Part shown: piece after piece, positions 20,595 to 30,726 of the stretch
Numbering within the stretch: the stretch's first letter is position 1
Layout of the letters: each line of letters starts with the position of its first letter
Origin: Citrobacter braakii
GTDB taxonomy: Bacteria; Pseudomonadota; Gammaproteobacteria; Enterobacterales; Enterobacteriaceae
NCBI RefSeq assembly: GCF_002075345.1
Contig: NZ_NAEW01000003.1
Location: 434,001-498,000, forward strand
DNA length: 64,000 nucleotides
Direction: 5' to 3'
Translations under genes and position numbers: made by a program
Notes under the pieces: generated by a model
Database searches by the model: none
The model's input: only the letters and a program-made list of their open reading frames with translations
Told to the model about the DNA's origin: nothing

Positions 20595-20778
20595 TTATGA
20601 CTGATGTGTAACCTTGTCCAGTCCGGACCGTTATTTTTCAGCGCAGGGATAATTTATGCGGCACATCACAAAAACTGCTACACTCCGCCCCTTCATGACA
20701 TTGTGGTTTTTGTCATCTTTATTATATGTATCTCCCTGAAAACGACACCGGTAACGGTCAGGGTGGTTCGGAGTTGTT

Positions 20779-22122
20779 ATGTCTTTTGATTCCCTTGGTT
20801 TAAACCCTGATATTTTACGTGCCGTTGCCGAGCAGGGTTACCGTGAACCTACCCCTATTCAGCAGCAGGCGATCCCTGCCGTGCTGGAAGGCCGCGATCT
20901 GATGGCCAGCGCCCAGACCGGTACGGGGAAAACGGCAGGTTTTACCCTGCCGCTGTTGCAGCACCTGATTACCCATCAGCCGCATGGCAAAAGCCGTCGT
21001 CCGGTGCGTGCGCTGATCCTTACGCCAACCCGCGAACTGGCGGCCCAGATTGGCGAAAACGTACGTGATTACAGTAAGTATCTGAATATTCGCTCGCTGG
21101 TGGTCTTCGGCGGCGTGAGCATTAACCCGCAGATGATGAAGCTGCGCGGCGGTGTGGATGTGCTGATCGCCACGCCTGGTCGTTTGCTCGATCTGGAACA
21201 CCAGAATGCGGTGAAACTGGATCAGGTTGAGATTCTGGTACTGGATGAAGCTGACCGCATGCTGGATATGGGCTTTATTCATGATATCCGTCGCGTTCTG
21301 GCGAAACTGCCGGCAAAACGCCAGAACCTGCTGTTCTCAGCAACATTCTCTGATGATATTAAGTCGCTGGCCGAAAAGCTGCTGCACAATCCGCTGGAAA
21401 TCGAAGTGGCGCGCCGTAATACCGCGTCAGAGCAGGTGACTCAGCACGTTCATTTTGTTGATAAAAAGCGTAAACGTGAACTGTTGTCGCAGATGATCGG
21501 TCAGGGCAACTGGCAGCAGGTGCTGGTGTTTACCCGTACCAAACATGGTGCGAACCATCTGGCGGAACAGCTGAATAAAGACGGCATTCGCAGCGCGGCG
21601 ATCCACGGTAATAAATCTCAGGGGGCGCGTACGCGTGCGCTGGCTGATTTTAAATCCGGTGATATTCGTGTGCTGGTGGCGACCGATATTGCCGCGCGCG
21701 GTCTGGATATTGAAGAGCTGCCGCACGTGGTGAACTACGAGCTGCCAAATGTCCCGGAAGATTACGTGCACCGTATTGGTCGTACCGGTCGTGCGGCCGC
21801 TACCGGCGAAGCGTTGTCTCTGGTGTGCGTCGATGAACACAAGCTGCTGCGTGACATCGAGAAGCTGCTGAAAAAAGAGATCCCGCGAATTGCGATGCCA
21901 GGCTACGAGCCAGACCCGTCCATCAAAGCCGAGCCGATCCAGAATGGTCGCCAGCAGCGTGGCGGCGGTGGTCGCGGTCAGGGGGGAGCTGGGCGTGGTC
22001 AGCAGCCGCGTCGTCAGGATGGCGGTGCGCCAAAAGCGAAACCGCGTAGCGGCGAAGGCAAACCGGCGGGCGATAAGCCTCGTCCACCGCGCCGTCCGCG
22101 CAAACCGTCTTCAGCGCAGTAA
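20779..22122 (+). CDS. rhlE: ATP-dependent RNA helicase, DEAD-box
   Basis: RhlE is a DEAD-box helicase involved in ribosome maturation. It has 447 residues. The Q motif is at [12 protein letters not shown], Walker A at AQTGTGKT (about residues 45-52), the DEAD motif at [14 protein letters not shown] at FSATFSDD, and motif VI at [10 protein letters not shown]. The C-terminal ~65 residues are a low-complexity tail rich in arginine, glycine and proline. A Rho-independent terminator follows the stop. The gene is divergent from cecR across the CecR palindrome. Confidence 0.97.
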   Translation: MSFDSLGLNPDILRAVAEQGYREPTPIQQQAIPAVLEGRDLMASAQTGTGKTAGFTLPLLQHLITHQPHGKSRRPVRALILTPTRELAAQIGENVRDYSKYLNIRSLVVFGGVSINPQMMKLRGGVDVLIATPGRLLDLEHQNAVKLDQVEILVLDEADRMLDMGFIHDIRRVLAKLPAKRQNLLFSATFSDDIKSLAEKLLHNPLEIEVARRNTASEQVTQHVHFVDKKRKRELLSQMIGQGNWQQVLVFTRTKHGANHLAEQLNKDGIRSAAIHGNKSQGARTRALADFKSGDIRVLVATDIAARGLDIEELPHVVNYELPNVPEDYVHRIGRTGRAAATGEALSLVCVDEHKLLRDIEKLLKKEIPRIAMPGYEPDPSIKAEPIQNGRQQRGGGGRGQGGAGRGQQPRRQDGGAPKAKPRSGEGKPAGDKPRPPRRPRKPSSAQ

Positions 22123-22127
22123 TTGCG

Positions 22128-22158
22128 AGCCCGGCCGAAAGGTCGGGCTTTTCTTTTT
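22128..22158 (+). terminator. Rho-independent terminator of rhlE
   Basis: AGCCCGGCC and GGTCGGGCT pair (one G-U) around a GAAA tetraloop, followed by TTTTCTTTTT. This is a strong terminator 5 nt after the rhlE stop. Confidence 0.9.
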
Positions 22159-22184
22159 GCGACACGTATCAGAAAGTGCCACAA

Positions 22185-22204
22185 TAGTGGCTGTTTATAC
22201 AGTA
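22185..22204 (+). promoter_or_regulatory. LexA-type SOS box of dinG
   Basis: TAGTGGCTGTTTATACAGTA has a perfect right half (TATACAGTA) and a weakened left half (GTG in place of CTG). dinG of E. coli carries a LexA box in the same position. It ends 14 bp upstream of the ATG. Confidence 0.8.
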
Positions 22205-22218
22205 TTTCAGGTTTTCTC

Positions 22219-24369
22219 ATGGCACTAACGGCCGCGCTAAAAGCGCAAATTGCCGCCTGGTATAAGGCGCTTCAGGAACAGATCCCCGACTTTATTCCCC
22301 GTGCGCCCCAGCGGCAGATGATTGCTGACGTCGCGAAAACGCTCACCGGGGAAGAAGGGCGGCATCTGGCAATTGAAGCGCCGACCGGGGTGGGGAAAAC
22401 GCTGTCGTACCTGATTCCCGGTATTGCCATAGCGCGTGAAGAACAAAAAACGCTGGTGGTCAGTACCGCCAACGTTGCTTTACAGGATCAGATCTACAGC
22501 AAAGATTTACCGCTGCTGCGCAAAATTATCCCCGATCTGCGTTTTACCGCCGCGTTTGGTCGCGGGCGTTATGTCTGCCCGCGTAATTTAGCGGCGCTGG
22601 CCAGTAGCGAACCCAATCAGCAGGATCTGTTGGCCTTTCTCGACGATGACCTGACGCCCAACAACCAGGAAGAACAAAAGCGCTGCGCCAGGCTAAAAGG
22701 CGATCTCGACAGCTACAAGTGGGACGGGCTGCGCGATCACACGGATATCGCTATCGACGACGGACTCTGGCAGCGCCTGAGCACTGATAAAGCCAGCTGT
22801 TTGAATCGTAACTGTCACTACTATCGTGAATGCCCCTTTTTTGTCGCCCGCCGTGAGATTCAGGAAGCCGAAGTGGTGGTGGCTAACCACGCGCTGGTGA
22901 TGGCGGCCATGGAAAGCGAAGCTGTTTTGCCGGAGCCGAAGAACCTGCTGCTGGTCCTTGATGAAGGTCACCATTTGCCGGACGTCGCGCGCGATGCGCT
23001 GGAGATGAGCGCAGAAATCAGCGCCCCCTGGTATCGACTGCAGTTGGATCTGTTTTGCAAATTAGTGGCCACCTGCCTGGAACAGTTTCGTCCAAAAACC
23101 ACGCCGCCGCTGGCGAATGCCGAGCGTCTGAACGGTCACTGTGAGGAACTGTATGAGCTGATTTCATCGCTCAATAACATTCTTAATCTGTACATGCCTG
23201 CGACCCAGGAGGCGGAACACCGCTTCGCGATGGGCGAACTGCCTGCGGAAGTGATGGAGATTTGTCAGCGTCTGGCGAAGCTAACAGAAATGCTGCGCGG
23301 TCTGGCGGAACTGTTCCTCAACGATCTCAGCGAAAAAACCGGCACCCACGATATTGTGCGTCTGCATCGGGTTATTTTGCAGATGAATCGGGCGTTGGGC
23401 ATGTTTGAGGCGCAAAGCAAACTGTGGCGGCTGGCTTCGCTCGCGCAGTCGTCAGGCGCGCCGGTGAGTAAATGGGCGACGCGCGAAGTGCGTGACGGGC
23501 AGATCCACGTCTGGTTCCACTGTGTGGGGATCCGTGTGAGCGATCAGCTTGAACGACTGCTGTGGCGCAGCGTACCGCATATTATCGTGACCTCCGCCAC
23601 GCTGCGTTCGCTCAACAGCTTCTCGCGTTTGCAGGAGATGAGCGGGCTGAAAGAAAAAGCAGGGGACAGGTTTATCGCGCTGGATTCACCGTTTAATCAC
23701 GTTGAGCAAGGCAAAATCGTCATTCCGCAGATGCGCTACGAACCGTCAATTGATAACGAAGAGCAGCATATCGCGGAAATGGCCGCCTATTTCCGCGAAC
23801 AGCTGGAAAGTAAAAAGCATCAGGGCATGCTGGTACTCTTTGCCAGCGGTCGGGCAATGCAGCGTTTTCTTGAGCACGTTACCGATCTGCGTCTGCTGTT
23901 GCTGGTACAGGGCGACCAGCCGCGCTATCGACTGGTGGAGCTGCACCGCAAGCGGGTGACCAACGGCGAGCGTAGCGTACTGATTGGGCTGCAATCTTTT
24001 GCCGAAGGTCTGGATTTGAAAGGCGACTTGCTGACCCAGGTGCATATTCACAAAATTGCTTTTCCGCCTATCGACAGCCCGGTGGTGATCACCGAGGGCG
24101 AGTGGCTGAAAAGCCTGAACCGCTACCCCTTTGAGGTGCAGAGCTTGCCCGCGGCGTCATTCAATTTGATCCAGCAGGTTGGGCGACTCATTCGTAGCCA
24201 CGGCTGCTGGGGAGAAGTGGTTATTTATGACAAGCGTTTATTGACCAAAAGCTATGGCAAGCGTTTACTGAACGCATTACCCATATTTCCGATAGAGCAA
24301 CCTGCTGTGCCAGACGTTATAGTAAAACCAAAAGAAAAAGCGAAACCCACGCGTCGCCGTCGGCGTTAA
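22219..24369 (+). CDS. dinG: ATP-dependent DNA helicase DinG
   Basis: DinG is an XPD-like 5'-3' superfamily-2 helicase that unwinds R-loops and D-loops and is SOS-induced. The start at 22219 (MALTAALKAQIAAWY) gives 716 residues, as in E. coli; upstream in-frame starts lie in the rhlE terminator. Walker A is EAPTGVGKT with lysine 60; the 4Fe-4S cysteines lie in RYVCPRN and in CLNRNCHYYRECPFF; the DEAH-type box is LDEGHH; motif VI is QQVGRLIRS. ybiB follows after 29 nt and is probably co-transcribed. Confidence 0.97.
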   Translation: MALTAALKAQIAAWYKALQEQIPDFIPRAPQRQMIADVAKTLTGEEGRHLAIEAPTGVGKTLSYLIPGIAIAREEQKTLVVSTANVALQDQIYSKDLPLLRKIIPDLRFTAAFGRGRYVCPRNLAALASSEPNQQDLLAFLDDDLTPNNQEEQKRCARLKGDLDSYKWDGLRDHTDIAIDDGLWQRLSTDKASCLNRNCHYYRECPFFVARREIQEAEVVVANHALVMAAMESEAVLPEPKNLLLVLDEGHHLPDVARDALEMSAEISAPWYRLQLDLFCKLVATCLEQFRPKTTPPLANAERLNGHCEELYELISSLNNILNLYMPATQEAEHRFAMGELPAEVMEICQRLAKLTEMLRGLAELFLNDLSEKTGTHDIVRLHRVILQMNRALGMFEAQSKLWRLASLAQSSGAPVSKWATREVRDGQIHVWFHCVGIRVSDQLERLLWRSVPHIIVTSATLRSLNSFSRLQEMSGLKEKAGDRFIALDSPFNHVEQGKIVIPQMRYEPSIDNEEQHIAEMAAYFREQLESKKHQGMLVLFASGRAMQRFLEHVTDLRLLLLVQGDQPRYRLVELHRKRVTNGERSVLIGLQSFAEGLDLKGDLLTQVHIHKIAFPPIDSPVVITEGEWLKSLNRYPFEVQSLPAASFNLIQQVGRLIRSHGCWGEVVIYDKRLLTKSYGKRLLNALPIFPIEQPAVPDVIVKPKEKAKPTRRRRR

Positions 24370-24398
24370 CGATGCGAGCAACAGGCAAGGAGTTATCG

Positions 24399-25367
24399 AT
24401 GGATTACCGCAAAATCATCAAAGAGATTGGGCGAGGAAAAAATCACGCGCGTGACCTGGATAAGGATACCGCTCGCGGACTGTATACCCATATGATGAAC
24501 GGCGAAGTGCCCGATCTTGAGATGGGCGGTGTACTGATTGCGCTGCGTATTAAAGGCGAAGGCGAAGCGGAGATGCTGGGCTTTTACGAAGCGATGCAGA
24601 ACCACACCATTCGCCTGACTCCGCCAGTGGCCAAACCCATGCCGATTGTCATTCCCAGCTACAATGGCGCGCGCAAGCAGGCAAATTTGACTCCGCTGCT
24701 GGCGATTTTACTGCATAAGCTGGGCTTCCCGGTGGTGGTGCACGGTGTCAGCGAGGATCCAACCCGCGTGCTGACTGAAACCATTTTCGAACTGATGGGG
24801 ATTGCGCCGACGCTGCATGCCGGGCAGGCGCAGGCAAAGCTGGATGGTCATGAGCCGGTGTTTATCCCGGTGAGTGCGCTGTGTCCTCCGCTGGAAAAAC
24901 AGCTGGCGATGCGCTGGCGAATGGGCGTGCGTAACAGTGCGCATACGCTGGCTAAATTAGCCACGCCGTTTGCCGAAGATGCCGCGCTGCGTCTTTCCAG
25001 CGTTTCCCACCCGGAATACGTATCGCGCGTGGCGAAATTTTTCGGCGATATCGGTGGGCGTGCCCTGTTGATGCACGGTACCGAGGGTGAAGTGTACGCC
25101 AACCCGCAGCGCTGCCCGCAGATAAGCCTGATAGATTCGTCCGGCGTGCGAGTGCTACAGGACCGGCAGAGCGAGATGCCCGATGAGCCGGTCCCACTGC
25201 CGGTGGCTAAAGACCCGGAAACTACCGCGCGCTGGATTGAGCGTTGTCTGGCGGGCAGTGAGCCGGTTCCGGCATCGCTGAAAATCCAGATGGCCTGCTG
25301 CCTGGTAGCAACCGGTGAATCCGCGACGCTGGCTGAAGGACTTGACCGCGTCGAGCAAAGCTTCTGA
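24399..25367 (+). CDS. ybiB: TrpD2-like nucleic-acid-binding protein YbiB
   Basis: YbiB resembles anthranilate phosphoribosyltransferase (TrpD) in fold but is known in E. coli as a nucleic-acid-binding dimer in a LexA-controlled operon with dinG. The start at 24399 (MDYRKIIKEIGRGKNHARDL) has AAGGAG upstream and gives 322 residues. The N-terminal helical domain and the Rossmann-like body (VVVHGVSEDPTRVLTE) are visible. The TrpD catalytic glycine motif is not intact. Confidence 0.94.
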   Translation: MDYRKIIKEIGRGKNHARDLDKDTARGLYTHMMNGEVPDLEMGGVLIALRIKGEGEAEMLGFYEAMQNHTIRLTPPVAKPMPIVIPSYNGARKQANLTPLLAILLHKLGFPVVVHGVSEDPTRVLTETIFELMGIAPTLHAGQAQAKLDGHEPVFIPVSALCPPLEKQLAMRWRMGVRNSAHTLAKLATPFAEDAALRLSSVSHPEYVSRVAKFFGDIGGRALLMHGTEGEVYANPQRCPQISLIDSSGVRVLQDRQSEMPDEPVPLPVAKDPETTARWIERCLAGSEPVPASLKIQMACCLVATGESATLAEGLDRVEQSF

Positions 25368-25380
25368 TTTTTCTTTCTCC

Positions 25381-25406
25381 CGACGGGTCATTTGCCTGGC
25401 CCGTCG
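25381..25406 (+). terminator. Weak hairpin after ybiB
   Basis: CGACGGG (25381-25387) can pair with CCCGTCG (25400-25406) around a 12-base loop. The downstream sequence is not U-rich, so termination at this point is uncertain. Confidence 0.35.
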
Positions 25407-25528
25407 CTTCACGCCTTCCGGCAACGTGAAATTTCTGCACGTTTATTGATCTCCTGAGCGCTGTGGCGCAGCATAGTTTGTTGAAAAATAAGAACCACAA
25501 TCAACACGCGACACAACAGGAGATAACA

Positions 25529-26614
25529 ATGAACAGTGGACATCGCTTCCATGTGCCAACGCTGCACGCCTTTATCCAGGCCGTTTTTCACCAGATGGGA
25601 AGCAATGAACTGGAGGCGCGGCTGGTGGCCGATCATCTGATAGCCTCTAACCTCGCCGGCCACGACTCCCACGGTATCGGCATGATCCCAAGCTATATTC
25701 GCTCATTTTCGCAGGGACACCTGCAGATCAACCGCCATGCCAAAGTGGTCAACGATGCGGGAGCGGTGATTACGCTTGACGGCGACTGCGCATTTGGTCA
25801 GGTGGCGGCCCACGAGGCAATTACGCTTGGGATCGAAAAAGCGCGCCAGTACGGTATCGCTGCCGTGGCATTACATAATTCGCACCATATTGGACGCATT
25901 GGCTACTGGGCGGAGCAATGTGCGGCGGCGGGTTTTGTTTCGGTGCACTTTGTGAATGTGGTAGGGATCCCGATGGTCGCACCTTTTCATGGCCGCAATA
26001 GTCGATTTGGCACCAACCCCTTCTGCGTGGTGTTCCCGCGTAAAAATACGTTCCCGTTGTTGCTGGACTATGCAACCAGCGCCATCGCGTTTGGCAAAAC
26101 CCGTGTGGCATGGCACAAGGGCGAGCTGGTGGCTCCGGGATGCCTGATTGATGCTAATGGGGTACCCACAACCGATCCTGCCGTAATGCAGGTCTCTCCG
26201 CTGGGGTCGTTGCTGACCTTCGCCCAACACAAAGGTTATGCGCTGGCGGCAATGTGCGAAATTATGGGGGGAGCGCTTTCTGGTGGTAAAACCACACATG
26301 AAGAGAGCCTGCAGACCAGCGCGGACGCCATCATTAACTGTATGACGACCATCATTATGAATCCGGAACTGTTTGGCGCGCCGGACTGCGACAACCAGGT
26401 CGCGGCATTTGCTAAGTGGGTGAAAGCGTCCCCCCATGCTGAAGATGCCCCGATCCTGTTGCCAGGGGAGTGGGAGGTGAATACTCGTGAAGAACGGCTG
26501 GAGCAAGGTATTCCGCTGGATGCCGGAAGCTGGCAGGCGATTTGCGAGGCGGCGTTGCACATAGGGATGCCAGACGCCGTGTTGCAGGAATTCCGTCAAC
26601 GACTGGAACACTAA
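25529..26614 (+). CDS. hcxB: Hydroxycarboxylate dehydrogenase B
   Basis: HcxB (YbiC) is an NAD(P)-dependent oxidoreductase of the malate/L-lactate dehydrogenase-2 family, acting in E. coli on hydroxyphenylpyruvate- and oxoglutarate-type hydroxyacids. The start at 25529 (MNSGHRFHVPTLHAF) has AGGAG upstream and gives 361 residues, the E. coli length. Conserved segments are AGHDSHGIGMIPSY, ALHNSHHIGRIGYW with the catalytic histidine, and FGTNPFCVVFPR. It stands alone between ybiB and convergent ybiJ. Confidence 0.94.
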   Translation: MNSGHRFHVPTLHAFIQAVFHQMGSNELEARLVADHLIASNLAGHDSHGIGMIPSYIRSFSQGHLQINRHAKVVNDAGAVITLDGDCAFGQVAAHEAITLGIEKARQYGIAAVALHNSHHIGRIGYWAEQCAAAGFVSVHFVNVVGIPMVAPFHGRNSRFGTNPFCVVFPRKNTFPLLLDYATSAIAFGKTRVAWHKGELVAPGCLIDANGVPTTDPAVMQVSPLGSLLTFAQHKGYALAAMCEIMGGALSGGKTTHEESLQTSADAIINCMTTIIMNPELFGAPDCDNQVAAFAKWVKASPHAEDAPILLPGEWEVNTREERLEQGIPLDAGSWQAICEAALHIGMPDAVLQEFRQRLEH

Positions 26615-26616
26615 GC

Positions 26617-26646
26617 AAAAAAAAGCCCGTCCAGTGGCGGACGGGC
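26617..26646 (-). terminator. Rho-independent terminator of ybiJ
   Basis: GCCCGTCC and GGACGGGC form a perfect 8-bp stem with a 6-base loop. On the minus strand it is followed by eight U residues (eight A on the plus strand, 26617-26624), so it terminates the ybiJ transcript. Confidence 0.88.
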
Positions 26647-26711
26647 AAACAAAGGGTAACAAACAGGGTCAATGAGGGTTGGAGCATTGGGTCGTACAGG
26701 TAATCTTTCGG

Positions 26712-26972
26712 TTATTTATAGATAACCGCGGTGCCGCTCATTTTGTCTTTGCCGATAGCGGAAGTGATGCTGTAACCCGTTGCGCCAGCAGCAGTCGCTT
26801 TTTCAGCCAGTTTTGCTTCCAGGCCGTCCAGCGTGGTGGCGCCGTCAGCAGATACCACACCAATTTTGTTCATGTTTTGCGCCTGAGTAGAGGAAACTGG
26901 CTCGGCAGCAAAAACGCCAAATGACAGGGTAGACAGAGCGATGGCGGCAACAGCAAATTTGATATTTTTCAT
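26712..26972 (-). CDS. ybiJ: Small periplasmic DUF1471/YhcN-family protein
   Basis: YbiJ has 86 residues: a signal peptide (MKNIKFAVAAIALSTLSFGVFA) cleaved after AFAA-type residues, then one DUF1471 (BhsA/McbA) domain ending in MSGTAVIYK. Proteins of this family are small stress- and biofilm-related periplasmic proteins; the role of YbiJ is unknown. A related paralogue, mcbA, lies at 30915-31175. A strong terminator follows. Confidence 0.93.
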   Translation of the reverse strand: MKNIKFAVAAIALSTLSFGVFAAEPVSSTQAQNMNKIGVVSADGATTLDGLEAKLAEKATAAGATGYSITSAIGKDKMSGTAVIYK

Positions 26973-27272
26973 GATTAATTTCTCGCAGGTTTGTTCTGTT
27001 AGTCAGTGTTCTTTAAGAAGACGTTGTTTCGTCGATGTGAGAAGTATCACGTTTTTTTATGCGAGATAAAATCGAATAGAATTGACGACATCAATCAAAA
27101 AAATTGAATGACAAATAACTTATTGAATATTAATAAATTCGAAAGAGGGATTTACAGTTCTTGTCATTGCGCTTTACAGAGAAACCGACAACGGCACATT
27201 TTGCTACACAGAGTGCAAAAAAGCGTGCTCGTAAAGGAAATCGTATGCGCTGAAACTTTCGGTAAAGATAAG
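26973..27272. other. 300-bp AT-rich intergenic region
   Basis: Presumably contains the ybiJ promoter (reading left) and the end of the ybiI transcript. No gene, clear operator or terminator was recognised. Confidence 0.4.
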
Positions 27273-27539
27273 TCAACGTAGCTGGCTGTCTTTCGAACCT
27301 CTGCGATTATATCCTGAAAATGCTGCGCTATGTGAATCTTTATCCTGCTGGCATGTGATGCACAAGCGTACGCCGGGCACGGCCTCCCGTCTGGCCTGAG
27401 GGATTGGATTGCCACATTCTTCGCATTCATACAGACTTTCCCCCGTCGGTAACTCACCGCGGGCGCGGGCAACAGCATCTTCAATAGTATTGTTGATCTG
27501 TTCGTTAACAGCGTCGTCATTTGCCCATCCGGATGCCAT
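27273..27539 (-). CDS. ybiI: DksA/TraR-type zinc-finger protein
   Basis: YbiI has 88 residues with a C-terminal four-cysteine zinc finger: YECEECGNPIPQARREAVPG and RLCITCQQ (CxxC...CxxC). This is the DksA/TraR signature without the long coiled-coil of DksA. The start at 27539 (MASGWANDDAVNEQI) matches E. coli. It follows ybiX and fiu on the same strand and is probably in one transcript. Its target is unknown. Confidence 0.93.
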   Translation of the reverse strand: MASGWANDDAVNEQINNTIEDAVARARGELPTGESLYECEECGNPIPQARREAVPGVRLCITCQQDKDSHSAAFSGYNRRGSKDSQLR

Positions 27540-27614
27540 ACCTACCTCCTGCTGATGTCTACAGAATAAGTATAGCGAATGTGATGGCTGAAAAACGACC
27601 ACGCGTCAGCGGTA

Positions 27615-28292
27615 TCAGATTTCAGACCATTCGCGCAGCAGGTTATGGTAGAGATTGAGAAGCGACAGGATCTCGCTACTCTCCCCATGACGTGTCTTCA
27701 GGGACTGGATGTTTTTATCCAGTTCAAAAAGCATGGCGCGATTTTTATCGTCCCGGATCATCGACTGGATCCACATAAAGGATGCCACCCGAACCCCACG
27801 GGTCACCGGCGTAACGCAGTGCAGGCTGCTGGAAGGGTAAAGTACCAGATCGCCTGCCGGAAGTTTTACCGCATGCTGGCCGTAGGTGTCATTGACCAGC
27901 AGCTCTCCTCCCTCATAATCGTCAGGATTACTCAGGAATAAGGTGGCGGAAAGATCTGTGCGCATCCAGCCGTTTTCCGGATGACTACGCACCGCGCCGT
28001 CAACGTGAAAACCGTAGGTCTCGTTGTCCTGGTAGCGATTGAACAGCGGTGTGGAGAGCGTTTTCGGTAATGCAGCGGCGAAGAATAACGCGCTGTTGTT
28101 CACCGCGTTTTGTACCGCCTGTTGTAAAACGCCGTAACGCTCACTTTGCGTATTCACCTGCTGGTTGTTTTTAACCTGCGCGCCCTGAGCGCCGGTGGTT
28201 GCGCGGCCATCAACCCAGTCGGCAGCGTCCAGTTGTTCGCGAAACCAGGCGACATCCTGCGCCGACAGAATGCCGGGAATGTGATACATCAT
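27615..28292 (-). CDS. ybiX: PKHD-type Fe(II)/2-oxoglutarate hydroxylase
   Basis: YbiX is a 225-residue member of the prolyl-4-hydroxylase-like PKHD family. The iron ligands H-x-D are in [10 protein letters not shown] and the distal histidine in [13 protein letters not shown], with the 2-oxoglutarate arginine in RGVRVASF. The substrate is unknown. It lies 43 nt downstream of fiu, so iron-starvation expression together with the siderophore receptor is likely. Confidence 0.94.
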   Translation of the reverse strand: MMYHIPGILSAQDVAWFREQLDAADWVDGRATTGAQGAQVKNNQQVNTQSERYGVLQQAVQNAVNNSALFFAAALPKTLSTPLFNRYQDNETYGFHVDGAVRSHPENGWMRTDLSATLFLSNPDDYEGGELLVNDTYGQHAVKLPAGDLVLYPSSSLHCVTPVTRGVRVASFMWIQSMIRDDKNRAMLFELDKNIQSLKTRHGESSEILSLLNLYHNLLREWSEI

Positions 28293-28335
28293 CAGTGTTT
28301 CTCCTGAAAGTGGGGCTTACGCCCCACGTAAAAGA

Positions 28336-30621
28336 TCAGAAATGCATATTTGCCGTGATCAGGAAGGTTCTTGGCTCACCCGGATGGTAACGGTATCCGC
28401 TCTTGTTAATGGAGGATACATAATCGGTGTCGAACAGGTTATAGACGTTCAACTGGAAATCGAGATTGCGATTCACGCGATAACCCAGTTTCGCGTCGGC
28501 GACCCAGTAACCTTCGGTGTAGGATGGCGTACCCACGGCCCCGTCGGAACCGCGATGCATACTGCCCACGTAGCGAGCGCCCGCGCCAACGGAAATATTA
28601 TCGGTAGCCTGGTACTGGTTCCACAGCGTGAACGCATGTTCTGGCGTATACGGCAGAGATGAAGAACCATCCTGAGCAACGTTTTTGCCGCTGTGGATCG
28701 CCGCGCGCTGCTGGGTGTAACCCCCAATAACCTGCCATGCGGGAGTGATGTTCCCTGCTACCGAGAGTTCGTAACCTTCAACGCGCTTCTCCCCGTACTG
28801 GGAATATGTGCCGTCGTCGTTCTGCTCAACTTCGTTCTCAATATCCGTACGGAAAATCGCGGCAGTTAACAGCAGGCGCTTATCCAGCACCTCCCATTTG
28901 GTGCCGATCTCGCTGGTTTTCGCTTTCTGCGGTTTGAAATCGGTACGGTTCGCACTGTTACCGCTTCCGCCCTGAGCGAGGGCAAAGTTGCTGCCGCCCG
29001 GCGGTTGCTGAGAAACGGCGTAGTTAATGTAAACGTTACCGTTATCGGTCAGGTGATACAGCGCGCCCGCTTTCCAGTTCACCAGATTGCCTGATTTGGC
29101 AGTATCCACGGTGGTGACCGGAGAACCTTTCGCCACGCCTGTCGGACACGCGACCGCGCCGCGACCAGAAGCGCCGCAAGCGGTGGCGCTGTCATATTCC
29201 GTGCGGTAATTGTCGAGGCGAATACCACCGTTTAGTTCAAACTCACGGGTAATCTGTAGCGTATCAAAGGCGTATACACCGAAGGTATCGGTTTGCCCGT
29301 TAGCATTAGCGCCGTTACGAGACAATCCGTCGATATTCACATTGCTGTTGGGGTGATAGATATTTACCGGCGGCGGGGTGATCGGGTTTACACCATAGTT
29401 GGTTTGCGTTTCACGCGTTAGCTCCACGCCGGTGCTGATGTCGTGACCGATGGCTCCCGTGTAAAATTTTGAGGTCAGGTTGGTCTGGTTGGTCAGGATC
29501 TTATTGCTGACATCTTTGGTATTTGCCAGGCGTGACCAGGTCCAGGTGTCGACGCTGCTGGAGGGTTGAGTGATGTTAGTCGCGCCGCCCATCACCGCCG
29601 TCATCAGATAATCCTGCTTAATGCGTGACCAGCGGGTGGTGTTGCGAATAGTGGTGCTGTCGTTCAGGTCATGTTCAAAACGCATCGTTGCGGTATCGGT
29701 CGTTGAATCGTCGTAATCCGAGTTGGTACCGTAGAAGTTATGCGTATCCACTTTTCCTGACTGATTCAGTGCAGCAGTCCCCGCGGAAGGCGCGGAATAT
29801 CCCGGCAGACCGATGGTGGGGACACCACCATCCGGGGTGTTGTGCTGGGTGACATGCAGATAGTTCAGATACAGTCGGTTCTCAGTGCCTAAGCCAAAGG
29901 CGAGGGAGGGGGCCACACCATAACGTTCATTCTTAACGTTATCGCGACCGGCATCATGCGTTTTTTCACCCATCAGGTTTAACCGTGCAGCGGTGGTCTC
30001 GCCGATGACCTGGTTAATGTCCAGCGTACCACGGCGGAACCAGGCGCTACCGACGCTGGCCGAGGCATCGATCCCTGAGTCAGTGCGCGGCTGTTTGCTG
30101 ATCATATTGATGGAGCCCGTTGGCGCGCTACGGCCATAGTCGGTGCCGGAGGGGCCTTTGATCACTTCAACCTGTTCGGTATTGAAAGTGTCGCGCGTAA
30201 CGCTGCCAATATCTCGGATACCGTCGATATAAATACTGTTCGAGGTATCCGCACCACGCATGTACACCGCGTCACCGGTAGTGGAGTTACCGTTCTCACC
30301 GGCGAAAAACGCGCCAACACCCGGTACGTTTTTCAGCGCATCGGTCAGATTGGTTGCACCTTGATCCTTAATCACCTGCTCAGAAATCACTGTCATGGTG
30401 CGGGTTGTATCCGCTACCGGGCGGGAGAACTTAGGGTCGGCAGACTGCGTTGGGGCGTATAGAGAAGGTTTGGCCGCTTCAACAACCAGCGTATCTTCTT
30501 GTTTTTTATCTTGATCGCCCGCGGCGACAGCCTGAGCTACCGGAGACAGGCCAATACACAGACCAGCAAAAAAAGTCAGTGAATGAAAACTACTGGCAGG
30601 CAAATTGCGATTTTTATCCAT
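28336..30621 (-). CDS. fiu: TonB-dependent catecholate siderophore receptor Fiu
   Basis: Fiu imports iron complexed to monomeric catechols such as dihydroxybenzoylserine across the outer membrane, and also takes up catechol-cephalosporins. The start at 30621 gives 761 residues, close to the 760 of E. coli; an upstream in-frame ATG at 30678 would add 19 residues without a better ribosome site. A signal peptide (FFAGLCIGLSPVAQAVAA), the TonB box DTLVVEA, a plug with GADTSNSIYIDGIRD, and a barrel ending in phenylalanine (ANMHF) are visible. A Fur box lies upstream. It leads fiu-ybiX-ybiI. Confidence 0.96.
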   Translation of the reverse strand: MDKNRNLPASSFHSLTFFAGLCIGLSPVAQAVAAGDQDKKQEDTLVVEAAKPSLYAPTQSADPKFSRPVADTTRTMTVISEQVIKDQGATNLTDALKNVPGVGAFFAGENGNSTTGDAVYMRGADTSNSIYIDGIRDIGSVTRDTFNTEQVEVIKGPSGTDYGRSAPTGSINMISKQPRTDSGIDASASVGSAWFRRGTLDINQVIGETTAARLNLMGEKTHDAGRDNVKNERYGVAPSLAFGLGTENRLYLNYLHVTQHNTPDGGVPTIGLPGYSAPSAGTAALNQSGKVDTHNFYGTNSDYDDSTTDTATMRFEHDLNDSTTIRNTTRWSRIKQDYLMTAVMGGATNITQPSSSVDTWTWSRLANTKDVSNKILTNQTNLTSKFYTGAIGHDISTGVELTRETQTNYGVNPITPPPVNIYHPNSNVNIDGLSRNGANANGQTDTFGVYAFDTLQITREFELNGGIRLDNYRTEYDSATACGASGRGAVACPTGVAKGSPVTTVDTAKSGNLVNWKAGALYHLTDNGNVYINYAVSQQPPGGSNFALAQGGSGNSANRTDFKPQKAKTSEIGTKWEVLDKRLLLTAAIFRTDIENEVEQNDDGTYSQYGEKRVEGYELSVAGNITPAWQVIGGYTQQRAAIHSGKNVAQDGSSSLPYTPEHAFTLWNQYQATDNISVGAGARYVGSMHRGSDGAVGTPSYTEGYWVADAKLGYRVNRNLDFQLNVYNLFDTDYVSSINKSGYRYHPGEPRTFLITANMHF

Positions 30622-30726
30622 GTTAGTGAGTGACTTATTATTTTTTGAGTAGACGGTTTCACTCGCGCGAAGGGACATCTCTGTGGATGTTATACCCTGC
30701 AGGCCTCGCGGGAGTGAACGTGTAAT

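Noticed and set aside
27131-27146. AATTCGAAAG near 27136 as a fourth copy of the TTTCATTCGAAA motif.
   Set aside because: Only the right part matches, in an AT-rich region unrelated to the cluster.
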